DNA of 64,000 nt from Faecalibacterium sp. I4-3-84 (GCF_023347255.1 NZ_CP094466.1:2480001-2544000), one strand, 5' to 3'; numbered from the stretch's first letter, positions 50,277 through 59,289 are shown. The notes: generated by a model from the letters alone, not told the origin. Numbers and translations: made by a program.

Positions 50277-50469
50277 AGTTTATATAGCAGCGGTCCTGCG
50301 TGACGAGCCAATCCTCACATAACCGCTGCGCTTCGTCCTTTGAGCGGCAGGTGCAGTTGAAAAGTCTGCCGTGCAAAGAACAATATGTGTAGTGTACCTT
50401 TGGGATGCCATCGGAATCTCTGAAATTGACACAGCGTTCTTCACCGGGCAGCAGGTAGATTGAATCCAC
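50275..50469 (-). CDS. DUF3873-like small protein
   Basis: A 64-residue frame starting at GTG with GGGAG upstream. The pattern PGEERCVNFRDSDG, VHYTYCSLHGRLFNC and CEDWL resembles DUF3873-type small proteins of conjugative elements; the call is from memory. A TACAAT -10-like box lies upstream on the minus strand (50520-50525). Confidence 0.45.
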   Translation of the reverse strand: MDSIYLLPGEERCVNFRDSDGIPKVHYTYCSLHGRLFNCTCRSKDEAQRLCEDWLVTQDRCYIN

Positions 50470-50625
50470 GTTCGGCAGCTCCCTTTATTCTTGTTTGATG
50501 TGCATTGCACAACATTGCTATTGTAGCATGCCCGGTTCAAAAAGGCCATTGATGATTTGAACAAAGACCTGCTAATAAAAGTCAAGTCCCAAAACAAGAA
50601 AATTCGCTAACCGACCGCTGCCCAT

Positions 50626-50740
50626 GACAAACAGTATTCAAATGCTGGTCAAAACACAGCGAGGGCGACGGAGGGGATAGCAAAGCAAGCCCAGCCAGCC
50701 CTCGCAAAATCAGGATAGCATTTGAATGCTTCGGTTTGTC
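50626..50740. repeat. 115-bp nested inverted repeat
   Basis: Outer arms at 50626-50646 and 50717-50740 match over about 20 positions (one mismatch and a 3-nt bulge); inner arms GCGAGGGC (50659-50666) and GCCCTCGC (50698-50705) are perfect. No coding function is seen. It lies about 85 bp beyond the IS110 transposase stop and could be that element's end structure or an independent palindromic repeat. Confidence 0.6.
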
Positions 50741-50824
50741 AAGGGTTCGCTGCGCCAGCTAAGCGGTTCTTTGAATTCAGCTCAGGCTCAAGAGGAAATT
50801 ACGACCAAAAACAAATATCCATGC

Positions 50825-52030
50825 TTATTTTGAGTGTTTGGAGTCCATTACAGCTTTCACTCTAGCATAATAGATTCGCAAGAACTTGTTGGCTGAAGCC
50901 ATCATGTAAACTTTGTAGGGTTTTCCCTCAGAGCGCTTTTTGTTCATGAATTGAAAAACCGGCTCATCCTGAGGTTGTGTCTTCAAGATGACAGTCATAA
51001 TCAGAAAGAGCGTCCTACGTAGAACAGCCGAACCCACTTTACTAATTCCGCTATCGTTGCCCACAATCTTGCCAGAATCATTTGGCTGCGGTTCAATTCC
51101 TGCAAATGCAATGAGTGATTTCTTGGATGAGAAACGACGGACATCTCCGATCTCAGCCATCAGTTGAGGACCGAGAGAAGGGCCGACGCCGTACATTTCC
51201 ATCACAGTATCAAATTCCGGAAGCTGTTGAGAAAGGCGAAGCATCTCCTGCTGGAATGCAGCCACGGACTGAGATACGGCTTTCAGCTGAGCGACCTGTT
51301 GCTGAATAAGGAGTTTTGAGGTTGGGGATTTTGGAAGAGAAGCAGCATTGACTGCACAGGCATAGATCGTATCCGATTTTGAGCGAGTGAAATTATATCC
51401 GTGCTTCTGACACCACTTTAAATACTTTTTAGCAAAGGCATCAGAGGAAAGGCTTGAAACACACTCACTGTGCCAGAAGTCTCCAATGAAATCGACCCAT
51501 TTTTCGCACCCGTTGCTCTTTGCGGGGCTTGAAAATAGCTTGTTTGCATCTGGAAAGGTCAGGTCAAGAGATGAGATCAGATTATTCTTCAGCATAGTAC
51601 GAACTGCCACGGCTTGCTGGTACTGACGATAACAATTCTTCAAAGCCAGCCGGGTATCATCTTCGGGAAGATACTGTCGTAGCCGTGTCCACTTGTCGAG
51701 CGTATAGTTGGCGATTTTAACAGCGTCTTTTCTATCCGTTTTGACACGTCTTAAACTGTTGTTGTCATAGTCATGAATCAGAACAGGATTGACTACGGAA
51801 ACGAATAAGCCCGCATCGTGTAAAACGAAAGCAACTGGTTTGTGGTAATTCCCGGTGGCTTCCATGACGACACGGGTCTCTCCGTCCAAAGCTTTGAGCT
51901 TCCCAGCCAGATCGTTCAGGCTTTGGGCGGTGTGTAAAACTTCAAAGGGTTCGAGTACTACTTCTCCAAAGGGGCGCATGACGCAAACCATGCTCTTTCC
52001 TTTGGAAACGTCAATGCCTACAGCGTTCAT
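50825..52030 (-). CDS. IS110-family transposase (DEDD recombinase)
   Basis: A 401-residue transposase. The N-terminal RuvC-like DEDD domain has AVGIDVSKGKSMVCV, VVMEATGNYHKPVAF and VKTDRKDAVKIA. The C-terminal Transposase_20 domain has MYGVGPSLGPQLMAEIGD and FAGIEPQPNDSGK, whose Ser is the conserved recombination nucleophile. Start ATG 52030 follows GGAGGAAC; an in-frame extension to 52174 covers the leader and lacks a ribosome binding site. All motifs are intact, so it may be active. Confidence 0.92.
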   Translation of the reverse strand: MNAVGIDVSKGKSMVCVMRPFGEVVLEPFEVLHTAQSLNDLAGKLKALDGETRVVMEATGNYHKPVAFVLHDAGLFVSVVNPVLIHDYDNNSLRRVKTDRKDAVKIANYTLDKWTRLRQYLPEDDTRLALKNCYRQYQQAVAVRTMLKNNLISSLDLTFPDANKLFSSPAKSNGCEKWVDFIGDFWHSECVSSLSSDAFAKKYLKWCQKHGYNFTRSKSDTIYACAVNAASLPKSPTSKLLIQQQVAQLKAVSQSVAAFQQEMLRLSQQLPEFDTVMEMYGVGPSLGPQLMAEIGDVRRFSSKKSLIAFAGIEPQPNDSGKIVGNDSGISKVGSAVLRRTLFLIMTVILKTQPQDEPVFQFMNKKRSEGKPYKVYMMASANKFLRIYYARVKAVMDSKHSK

Positions 52031-52039
52031 AACGGTTCC

Positions 52040-52232
52040 TCCATTACTTTGTATTTGCAACCGGAATCCATCTTTTACTCGTTGCCGATTCAATCTATTG
52101 GGTGACACGAACGCTCCGCTTGGCGGGTGGCTCAACCTGCTTAAAACGAATGCTACAACAAGAGAGATGGTCAACTGTCTTTAGAACGGGCGTAGAAGCC
52201 CAGAGAATGATGCGTTAGCCGATTACTCTCTT
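52040..52232 (-). ncRNA. Candidate IS110 bridge RNA (transposase leader)
   Basis: About 190 nt lie between a TACAAT -10-like box (52233-52238, minus strand) and the transposase start. On the minus strand AAGAGAG (52226-52232) pairs with CTCTCTT (52160-52166), enclosing hairpin GGGC-TTCTAC-GCCC. A second region has CCGC-CAA-GCGG. Known IS110-group elements encode their guide RNA in this position with internal loops of this kind. Confidence 0.55.
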
Positions 52233-52346
52233 ATTGTAGCTTAGGTACGAGTTGGAATGGAATATGGCTGGCTGCCATATCCGGTTCCATGTTTATTGTA
52301 ATAGAAATGATCTAAAATTTTCTATCCGAAATAAACGCTAATTGAG

Positions 52347-52376
52347 TTGAACAAACGCAAAATGATTGTGTATAAA
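52347..52376 (+). promoter_or_regulatory. Promoter of the XRE gene
   Basis: TTGAAC (52347-52352) and TATAAA (52371-52376), 18 bp apart. Confidence 0.55.
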
Positions 52377-52392
52377 GAAATACACGGCCTTT

Positions 52393-52425
52393 ATTCTAGT
52401 GGCGTGTAACTAACGCTAATAGAAT
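52393..52425 (+). promoter_or_regulatory. Probable operator of the XRE regulator
   Basis: Arms ATTCTAGTGGCGTG (52393-52406) and AACGCTAATAGAAT (52412-52425) are inverted repeats matching at about 11 of 14 positions. A further half-site AACGCTAAT lies at 52334-52342, upstream of the -35 box. Confidence 0.5.
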
Positions 52426-52436
52426 GCGAGGATGTT

Positions 52437-52772
52437 ATGAAAACACTTTTAGGCCAACGAATCAGAGAACAACGCAGGAAAAAAGGCTGGACAATGGATA
52501 AACTGGCCGAGAAAGCAGATCTGTCTGTAAACTATGTGGGTGATTTGGAACGTGGGGTGAAGACGCCAAGTCTGGACACTTTCATCCGGATCGTTGAAGC
52601 ATTGGATGTTCCCGCAGATGTGTTGATCCGGGACTCCGCAGCCCCAGCATCTTATGTGGCAGATGATGAGCTGAACCGGAAGTTGAGCCGTCTTACACCG
52701 GGGCAGAAGAAAGCCGCAACCGATATTTTGAACGCATATATCGATAACATACCGTACATCAAAGAGAAGTAA
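52437..52772 (+). CDS. XRE-family transcriptional regulator
   Basis: A 111-residue protein with an N-terminal XRE helix-turn-helix (residues about 5-60: LGQRIREQRRKKGWTMDKLA, then LSVNYVGDLERGVKTPSLDT) and a short C-terminal tail that may mediate dimerisation. The operator-like dyad just upstream suggests autoregulation. It follows the IS110 element and precedes the nuclease-helicase. Confidence 0.85.
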   Translation: MKTLLGQRIREQRRKKGWTMDKLAEKADLSVNYVGDLERGVKTPSLDTFIRIVEALDVPADVLIRDSAAPASYVADDELNRKLSRLTPGQKKAATDILNAYIDNIPYIKEK

Positions 52773-52786
52773 ATAGGTTACAGTGG

Positions 52787-52820
52787 GTGCTGACAAAATC
52801 ATTGTCGGCACTTTTTCTTT
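52787..52820 (+). terminator. Terminator after the XRE gene
   Basis: GTGCTGAC (52787-52794) pairs with GTCGGCAC (52804-52811, one G-U), followed by TTTTTCTTTT. Confidence 0.8.
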
Positions 52821-53084
52821 TAAGTGGGTCTGTGCCCAGCGAATATATCACTGAATCATGAACTCCATCAAAAAAGCGTTCGGCAGGAACGCGCAGCCTG
52901 CAGCGGTACGATGCAGATCACAAAGGGTTTGGGAATTCCCAACAAGCATTTTGCGAAGCAAAAATGGCGTTTGTATAGACAGACGCCCTGCTTGCGCAAG
53001 CTGTTACAATCCACAAAGATAACGGAAATTTTTTGTTTAAAGGTACGGAAAGCAACTTGAAATGTTGGAATTTTCACAAAAACA
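52821..53084. other. Intergenic stretch without a supported gene
   Basis: No credible gene is seen. A small hairpin GGCGT/ACGCC lies near 52966-52986. A 24-codon frame follows downstream at 53176-53250, inside the helicase leader, with nothing to support it. Confidence 0.5.
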
Positions 53085-53113
53085 TTGCCTGAAAATTAAG
53101 CAAAGAGTATACT
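53085..53113 (+). promoter_or_regulatory. Promoter of the nuclease-helicase gene
   Basis: TTGCCT (53085-53090) and TATACT (53108-53113), 17 bp apart, about 155 bp before the gene. Confidence 0.6.
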
Positions 53114-53268
53114 TTGATATAGTAAATTGAAAATTGTCAATTACTGCTTTATTTTGGTAAAAAGAAGATGGAATCATGGCAAGACTGAAAGAAAACAAAC
53201 CAACTGCGAATGTTCGCGGGCGATGGGGTACTCGTTTGAAGCAGCTATGATATGACTGGGAGGCCATC

Positions 53269-55527
53269 ATGGAACCATCAAAAGCAACCAGTGTTAACAG
53301 CCGTGCGGAAGAACTGTTTGTTCAGTTGTTCTGTGGGGCTTTTGGACCTGAGAAAACCGAAAATTTGCAGGTCCAGTACCCATGCGTGGACATCTATGGA
53401 CGGCATCGCTACATCGACTTTGCGCTGGAATCGCCTGAATCCAAAATTGCAATTGAAATTGACGGCGAGACCTACCACAACCCCAGCAAAGTGTCCGAAA
53501 ACAAATACGCTGATGACCTTCTGAAGCAGAACAGCCTGATCTATGACAACTGGGAAGTCTACCGTTGGATCTACAGCCAGTTGGAAAAGCAACCGGAAAA
53601 AGTCAAAGATGAGCTGATCACATTCCTGGGCACCAGCCCCATGTTCAAGGCTTTTGAAGCGGACCTGCCGGTTCAGATGGGGCAGACAATCGAGCTTCGG
53701 GATTACCAGCAGGAGGCTACCGAGAACCTGCAGAAGATGCGTGAGGACGGCAAGACCATTGCGCTGCTGTACCATGCAACCGGCGTAGGCAAAACCATCA
53801 CGGCAGCAACGGATGCCAAGGCAGTGGGCGGACGCACGCTGTTTCTGGTCAACGCCTTGAAGCTGGCATCGCAGGCAAAAGAGACCTTTGCCAAGGTCTG
53901 GCCGGAAGCGACCTTGGGAGAGTACACCGAAAGCCAGAAGGATATGACCCAAACGGTCATTTTTGCAACGGTGCAGAGTATCTCCAAGGATCTGGAAAAG
54001 TTCTCTCCTACGGATTTCGACTACCTGATCGTGGACGAATGCCACCATGCTGCAGCCAACACTTATCAGAAAATCTTCACCTACTTCCACCCGAAGTTCG
54101 TTCTGGGTCTGACCGCTACCCCGGAACGCAGCGATGGCGAAGATATGCTGGAACTGTTCCCCAGAACGTTGCCCACAAAATGGATCTCAAAACTGCTGTA
54201 GAGCGTGGCGTACTGGTGTCGATTCGCTGTATCCGGGTCAAGACCAACATCGACCTGACCGATGTGCGGATCAACGGCATCAAATACAATTCGCAGGATC
54301 TGGAAAGCAAGCTGTTCATCCCGGAACGGAATCAGTTGATCGTTGATACATATTTAAAGTACGTCAACGACAAAAAGACCGTGATCTTTTGTGCCAGCGT
54401 AGACCATGCAGCCGAAATTGCAAAGCTGCTGCGGGATAGCGGCGTGAAGGCGGAAGCGGTTTCCGGGCGGGATCGTGTTGAGGTCCGGGAAAAGATTTTG
54501 AAAGATTACGAAACCGGTTCTACGAATGTTCTTTGTGCCTGTGACTTGCTGAATGAGGGCTGGGATAGTCCGCATACCACGGTGCTGTTTATGGCACGCC
54601 CGACCATGTCCAAAACAATCTATTTGCAGCAGCTTGGCCGTGGCACACGCCGCTGCCCGGGGAAAGAGGATCTGCTGGTGGTTGACTTTGTGGACAACGC
54701 CAATATGTTCAATATGCCCTACAGTCTGCATCGGGCGCTGGATATTTCAAAATATCAGCCCATGGCCTATGTGCTGGCCCCGGAGAACAAGCGGAAGCTG
54801 GATCAGGACATGCTGTTCAAGAGAGAAAAGCCGGAAGCGTGGCTGGATGTGCCGATTGATGTAGACGACTACGAAATCATCGACTTGTTCAATTGGCAGA
54901 ACAGCGTCAAGGATATGATCTCGCAGATTGAGTTTGTTCGGATGGTAGATGTGCAATCCGAAACGGTAGATCGTTATATCAAGGATGGAAAAATCAAGCC
55001 GGATCTTTCTGTCCCGTTTGGCGACAAGCGGATGTTCCACTATTTCCGCGAAGAAAGTGTCCGAAACATTGCCAAGCAGTACGGCTGGGATCTCATCACG
55101 CCGCAAAATATGGCAGATAAGTTCATGAAATTCATTGAAACGATGGGATATGAGCTTCTCCTATAAGCCGGTCCTGCTCAAAGCAATTTATGAGTATATG
55201 GACAGCAATGGCAGAGTTGCCCTGCCAGATGTGGTAGATTACTTCATTGACTTCTATAAAGACCGTAAGGCGCATGGGATGATTGCGGAAAAGCCCAACA
55301 GTATCTACCAAAAGGGTGGCTATACTAAGAAGGATGTGGAAAAGAACATCCTCTCCAACCCCTTCAAGCGTTTTGAAGACATGCGCTTTCTGATGCGCTG
55401 CAAAGATGTAGAGACCGTTGAAGTGAATCCCATCATCTTCCGCAAGCTGACACGGGAAGACTGGCTGCATATTGTGGACGTCTGCGACAGGAGCCTTGAA
55501 AAATATTATATGAGGTTCAAAAAATAA
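53269..55527 (+). pseudogene. Nuclease-DEAD/DEAH helicase protein broken by two frameshifts
   Basis: Three consecutive frames make one protein of about 750 residues. Frame 1 (53269 to about 54160) has a DUF559/Vsr-like nuclease domain (IAIEIDGETYHNPS), helicase motif I ATGVGKT, DECH and LTATPERSDG. Frame 2 (about 54155-55150) has the helicase C domain (KTVIFCASVDHAAEIAKLL, YLQQLGRGTRR). Frame 3 (to 55527) is the C-terminal domain. The breaks fall in CCCC (54160-54163; LELF then NVAHKMD if two C were absent) and GGG (about 55143-55145; ETMDMSFSYKPVL if one G were absent). This layout suggests a restriction or defence enzyme. Confidence 0.8.
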
Positions 55528-55610
55528 TTAGAAAGGATGTTTATTGGACATCACTTTTTGTAAGATGCCTTCAGAAGAAGCGACAACAGACTTCTGAGGA
55601 GGACAAAACA

Positions 55611-55829
55611 ATGTCAAACGGTGATTATGGTTACTTCGGCAAAGGCGATACGGGCTATGCCCAGTACATGACGGCGTTCAACCGCAACTTCGGCGGCTCG
55701 TCCGGCGGCGGTGGTGGTGGTGGAAACCGCAACAACAATGGCGGTGGCGGCGGGGACGGCAGCGGGTACGGCTGCCTGATCGCTATTGCAGTGGTCGTGG
55801 TGCTGATCCTGATCGTCTTGGGTGGTTGA
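55611..55829 (+). CDS. Gly-rich small membrane protein
   Basis: A 72-residue protein: polar start (MSNGDYGYFGKGDTGYAQYM), a Gly/Asn-rich middle (about residues 28-50) and a C-terminal membrane helix (IAIAVVVVLILIVLGG). AGGAGG lies upstream. Unknown function; the low-complexity middle suggests a flexible surface or membrane tail protein. Confidence 0.65.
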   Translation: MSNGDYGYFGKGDTGYAQYMTAFNRNFGGSSGGGGGGGNRNNNGGGGGDGSGYGCLIAIAVVVVLILIVLGG

Positions 55830-55943
55830 ATCAATCCCTGCAGGTGAAACACAGGTTTTCCCTGTGGGGATTTTTTGAATCCGCTTGTAGAAAGCAACGG
55901 TCTATGGTAGGATGAAACCAAAGATACACAGGAGGGCTTACAC

Positions 55944-56471
55944 ATGGTTTTACTGGTTGTGGATACACAGAAAGGTATCGTGGATGAACGCCTGTATGCG
56001 TTTGAAAAGTTTGTCAGCAACATCAGGAAACTAATCCGGACTGCCCGCGAACAGGGAATCGAGGTCGTCTATGTCCAGCATGACGATGGGCCCGGTACAG
56101 GCTTTTCCATCGGAGACGATGAATTTGAGGTCTATTCCGGGTTTGCACCGCTGCTGACTGAAAAACGGTTCGTCAAAACCGTATGCAGTGCGTTCAAAAA
56201 AGAGAGTGATCTGCTGGAATATCTGACGGAAAAGGGCGAAAAAGATGTGATGGTCTGCGGCATCATGACCGACTTCTGCATCAATGCAACGGTGGAGGCG
56301 GGCTTTGAGCATGGCCTGCACATGATCGTTCCTGCCTATGCAAATTCCACGCAGGACAACGAGTACATGACGGGGGAGCAGAGCTACCGCTATTATAATG
56401 AGTTCCTCTGGCCGGACCGCTATGCTGACTGCGTGCCTATGGACAAGGCGCTGGAGCTGCTCAAAAAGTGA
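55944..56471 (+). CDS. Isochorismatase-like cysteine hydrolase
   Basis: A 175-residue cytoplasmic hydrolase with [12 protein letters not shown] (catalytic Asp at residue 7), a Lys in [12 protein letters not shown], and [21 protein letters not shown] with the nucleophilic Cys. The family covers nicotinamidases and isochorismatases; the substrate is not predictable. AGGAGG precedes the ATG. The macro-domain gene starts 11 bp after its stop. Confidence 0.88.
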   Translation: MVLLVVDTQKGIVDERLYAFEKFVSNIRKLIRTAREQGIEVVYVQHDDGPGTGFSIGDDEFEVYSGFAPLLTEKRFVKTVCSAFKKESDLLEYLTEKGEKDVMVCGIMTDFCINATVEAGFEHGLHMIVPAYANSTQDNEYMTGEQSYRYYNEFLWPDRYADCVPMDKALELLKK

Positions 56472-56481
56472 GGTGTTTACA

Positions 56482-57000
56482 ATGATTTCTGAAAAAGTAA
56501 AAAATCAGATTCAAGTGGTGGAGGGTGATATTACCAAACTGGACTGTGACGGCATCGTGAATGCGGCCAATCGCAGTCTGCTGGGGGGCGGCGGTGTGGA
56601 TGGTGCCATCCACCGGGCAGCAGGGCCGGAACTGTTGGCGGAGTGCCGCACGCTGCACGGCTGCCGCACCGGAGAAGCAAAAATCACTAAGGGCTACCAG
56701 TTGAAAGCAAAGTATATCATTCATACAGTAGGGCCAATTTATTCCGGCACAGCAGAGGATGCCACGCAGCTGGCGGACTGCTACCGCAATTCGCTGAACC
56801 TTGCCAAAGAGCATGATGTCCATAGCATTGCGTTCCCGGCAATTTCGACCGGCGTGTATGGCTACCCGCTGGAAGATGCCACGGAGATTGCGGTCAAAAC
56901 AGTGGCGCAGTGGCTGGAAGCACATGCGGATTACGCAATGCAGGTGATTTTCTGCTGCTTCGATGCCCGGACGGAGCGGGTGTATCAGGCAAGGCTGTAA
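56482..57000 (+). CDS. Macro domain protein (O-acetyl-ADP-ribose deacetylase-like)
   Basis: A 172-residue macro domain of the YmdB type: [36 protein letters not shown] and [17 protein letters not shown]. These loops bind ADP-ribose and support hydrolysis of O-acetyl-ADP-ribose or mono-ADP-ribosylated targets. Start ATG 56482 has GAGGTG upstream. It forms a pair with the cysteine hydrolase, so both may act on NAD-derived compounds; this is inference. Confidence 0.92.
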   Translation: MISEKVKNQIQVVEGDITKLDCDGIVNAANRSLLGGGGVDGAIHRAAGPELLAECRTLHGCRTGEAKITKGYQLKAKYIIHTVGPIYSGTAEDATQLADCYRNSLNLAKEHDVHSIAFPAISTGVYGYPLEDATEIAVKTVAQWLEAHADYAMQVIFCCFDARTERVYQARL

Positions 57001-57018
57001 CCGGAAGAGGTGTGAGAG

Positions 57019-58101
57019 ATGGGCTTTTTCAAAAAGCTGTTTACAGGGATCGGTTTTGCGGCAGGTTTTCTGTTCTTCGGATGTTTGTCGGTGATTGTGT
57101 ATGCGTCCCGTGGACGTCATAAACCCCGCTATCGGCGCAGCAGCTTTTGGAATACGCTGGAGCGCTATCTGATTTTTTCGTGGATCTGTGAAGGTGTACG
57201 CAGCAGCCGGAAACGAGCGGAGACGTCCTATTGTCAGCGCACCGGCGGCGATTTCTGGCAGATGCAGACACAGGCTCGACCGGCAAGTGTCAAGAATTCT
57301 GCTCCTGAAGTGAAAACACCAAGGCCGGAAGCGAAAAACACGGGCACAGGTGCAACGCGGTCGGTAAAACCAAGGAGAACGGAGCGTCCTTCTGCGGCAC
57401 AGAAAGCATCGGTAGCACAAAGCGGTGCCAAAAGCGTGTCGGTGCCGACTGTACTAGGGCAAAACGTTTCGGAGGCTGACGCAGAAAAGCACAGCGAATG
57501 GTCAAAGCCTAAGCCAGAGCCCAAGCAGGAGCATGCTGCGCAACAGTCAGAAACCAAAGAAGTACATCAAAAGTCCGCACAGCAATTGGAAGCAGAACGG
57601 CAGCAGAAACTGGAAACTCTGCGCACTGCGATGCAGAAACAAATTTGCGCCATCCATGCAGATGTAGAACTCTCGGCCAACGGTCAGAATGACAGTGGGG
57701 CGGTGGAGCAGAAACTGCATGTCCTGTTGTACAAGTCCACGCTGACAGAAAATGACCTGAATCGGGCACTGGACGAGCTTCGGACAGAGCGCAGACGGCA
57801 AAAGGCAGAGTATCAGGGAGCACCGTTTGCGGATGTGTTTCTGGTGAACCTGATTTTGTCCGATGAGGACAGTGAGCGGGCCTGCACCGTGGATGTGGGG
57901 GATACTGGCATGAGCTATGTCATTCCATGGAGCAGCATCCCGAAAGACCTGCAGGAATCGCTGCACCGCTACGTATCGGAAGCGGAAGGAAAACTCTGCG
58001 GCTACTGCAAGGAAGAACTCTGCAACAGTGAAAGCGGCAGGATGGTCGTGGAACTGTATCTGGGCAAACAGGAACATCACGTTTCGAGGATATTGTATTG
58101 A
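57019..58101 (+). CDS. Membrane-anchored charged protein of unknown function
   Basis: A 360-residue protein: one N-terminal membrane helix (residues about 8-28), a basic segment, a long low-complexity Lys/Pro/Ala/Glu linker (about 80-200) and a C-terminal domain of about 150 residues. That domain begins in a helical region (LEAERQQKLETLRTAMQKQI) and ends KLCGYCKEELCNSESGRMVV. The CxxC-N-C cysteines could bind metal, but no family is recognised. It follows the macro-domain gene by 18 bp. Confidence 0.65.
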   Translation: MGFFKKLFTGIGFAAGFLFFGCLSVIVYASRGRHKPRYRRSSFWNTLERYLIFSWICEGVRSSRKRAETSYCQRTGGDFWQMQTQARPASVKNSAPEVKTPRPEAKNTGTGATRSVKPRRTERPSAAQKASVAQSGAKSVSVPTVLGQNVSEADAEKHSEWSKPKPEPKQEHAAQQSETKEVHQKSAQQLEAERQQKLETLRTAMQKQICAIHADVELSANGQNDSGAVEQKLHVLLYKSTLTENDLNRALDELRTERRRQKAEYQGAPFADVFLVNLILSDEDSERACTVDVGDTGMSYVIPWSSIPKDLQESLHRYVSEAEGKLCGYCKEELCNSESGRMVVELYLGKQEHHVSRILY

Positions 58102-58164
58102 AATAGCTGCACAACCGCAGCTATTGGATTGAAAATAAGGCTGAAGCCACAAGTGCTCCAGCCA

Positions 58165-58293
58165 ATGTCAGAGTTTCTTACCGATGACGGCGAGACAAAG
58201 GATTACGACAAGCCGGAACATTTTGTGCAGATCACGCTGGATGCGGATGGAAACGCAAAGAGCAATCGTGCTACGGTCAAAGTAGAAGGATAA
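58165..58293 (+). pseudogene. Short C-terminal gene remnant
   Basis: A 42-residue frame (starting MSEFLTDDGETKDYDKPEHF and ending RATVKVEG) reads like the tail of a larger protein; the frame is open to about 58141 but has no ribosome binding site. The parent family is not recognised. The rest of 58102-58406 holds no gene that I can support. Confidence 0.35.
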
Positions 58294-58406
58294 TCGTCAG
58301 ACATTACGCAGTTCCTACAGAGTGACAGCGTTTCAGCTTGAAATAATGTGTACCCAGTTTTCTGGACACCGGGTCAAAATTGAATAATTAGCTTTTTATA
58401 TCTGCA

Positions 58407-58446
58407 CCAGAAAAGCCGCTCCGGGTTTAGCCGGGGCGGCTTTTCT
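58407..58446. terminator. Terminator between convergent regions
   Basis: AGAAAAGCCGCTCCGG pairs with CCGGGGCGGCTTTTCT (58409-58424 with 58431-58446); it can serve both strands. Confidence 0.8.
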
Positions 58447-58492
58447 GATGGCATTGGAAAGGAGAGACCGTATTCTCAGGCGTGAAAACCGC

Positions 58493-59245
58493 TCACTGCC
58501 CTTCTTTTCCGTTCGGATGCTCGTCCTTCTCCAGAACAAGATCCATGAGGTATTCAAAGGTGATAAGCACGCGCGCATAGAAATAGTTGGCGGTAAGGTT
58601 CCGGTCGTCCAGCATCTTGTCGTCCAGCAGCACAAAGGCAGGGTCTGCACAGCGGGCGATGGGAGAATTGTCGGCACCCACAAAGGCAATGATGCTCCGG
58701 TGCTGTGCAAAGGAGTCCTGCACCGGCTTCAGGATGGTATTGGTCTTTCCGCTTTTGCTGATGGCGATGACCAGCCCGGCATTCAGTGCACCGCTTTCGT
58801 AGACCTCATAACTGTTGGAGCCGATGGCGCAGTAGCCCAGAACCAGCAGCTTCCGCACCATAAATTCCTGCAAAGGGGCACAGAACCCGGTGCCGGTCAC
58901 AAGAATGGGCTTTTGCCGGTTTTCGTGGAGCAGCTCCACAAAGCTGTGCATTTTTTCTTCGGGGATATCCCCGATAAAGGCGGTAATGTCGGAGGCGTGG
59001 TTTTTGTTATCGATCTCGTTCTGGATCAGAAAACCGATGCGGTAGATCATATCGGTGTAGCCGGTATAGCCCATCTTTTTGCTCAGCCGGATCACGGCCG
59101 CCGGGGAGGTATAATTCTGCGCTGCAAACTCTCGCACGCTGCACTGACCGCCGTTTTTTGCGGTTTCCAGCACCGCCTGCAAAAGCTGCTGCTCGTTGGC
59201 ATTCAGATGGTGCTGATCTGCCAGTTTGTAAAGGTCGTGTTTCAT
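58493..59245 (-). CDS. MurR/RpiR-family regulator
   Basis: The 250-residue regulator has an N-terminal RpiR helix-turn-helix (residues about 15-75: CSVREFAAQNYTSPAAVIRL, SKKMGYTGYTDM) and a C-terminal SIS sugar-phosphate-binding domain (ILVTGTGFCAPLQEFMVRKL, VIAISKSGKTNTIL). It is divergent from the PTS/GH4 operon and probably senses an alpha-glucoside 6-phosphate or a related sugar phosphate. GGAGTAAAAT precedes the ATG. Confidence 0.9.
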   Translation of the reverse strand: MKHDLYKLADQHHLNANEQQLLQAVLETAKNGGQCSVREFAAQNYTSPAAVIRLSKKMGYTGYTDMIYRIGFLIQNEIDNKNHASDITAFIGDIPEEKMHSFVELLHENRQKPILVTGTGFCAPLQEFMVRKLLVLGYCAIGSNSYEVYESGALNAGLVIAISKSGKTNTILKPVQDSFAQHRSIIAFVGADNSPIARCADPAFVLLDDKMLDDRNLTANYFYARVLITFEYLMDLVLEKDEHPNGKEGQ

Positions 59246-59289
59246 ATTTTACTCCGATTTTCGAATCAAAGAACGGCTTGATTCCATAA

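Larger units (their letters stand above)
50741..52245 (-). mobile_element. IS110-family insertion sequence (ends approximate)
   Basis: One transposase gene with a long non-coding 5' leader. IS110 elements usually lack terminal inverted repeats and make no clear target duplication, so the ends cannot be placed by eye. It lies inside the decayed conjugative element, between a DUF3873-like gene and an XRE regulator. Confidence 0.7.

Noticed and set aside
50536-50610. Short plus-strand frame ending DDLNKDLLIKVKSQNKKIR
   Set aside because: Could be the tail of a deleted element gene, but it is too short and has no start or recognised family.
53176-53250. 24-codon frame starting MARLKENKPTANV
   Set aside because: Has an ATG and stop, but nothing besides position supports it; may be a scrap of a deleted gene.
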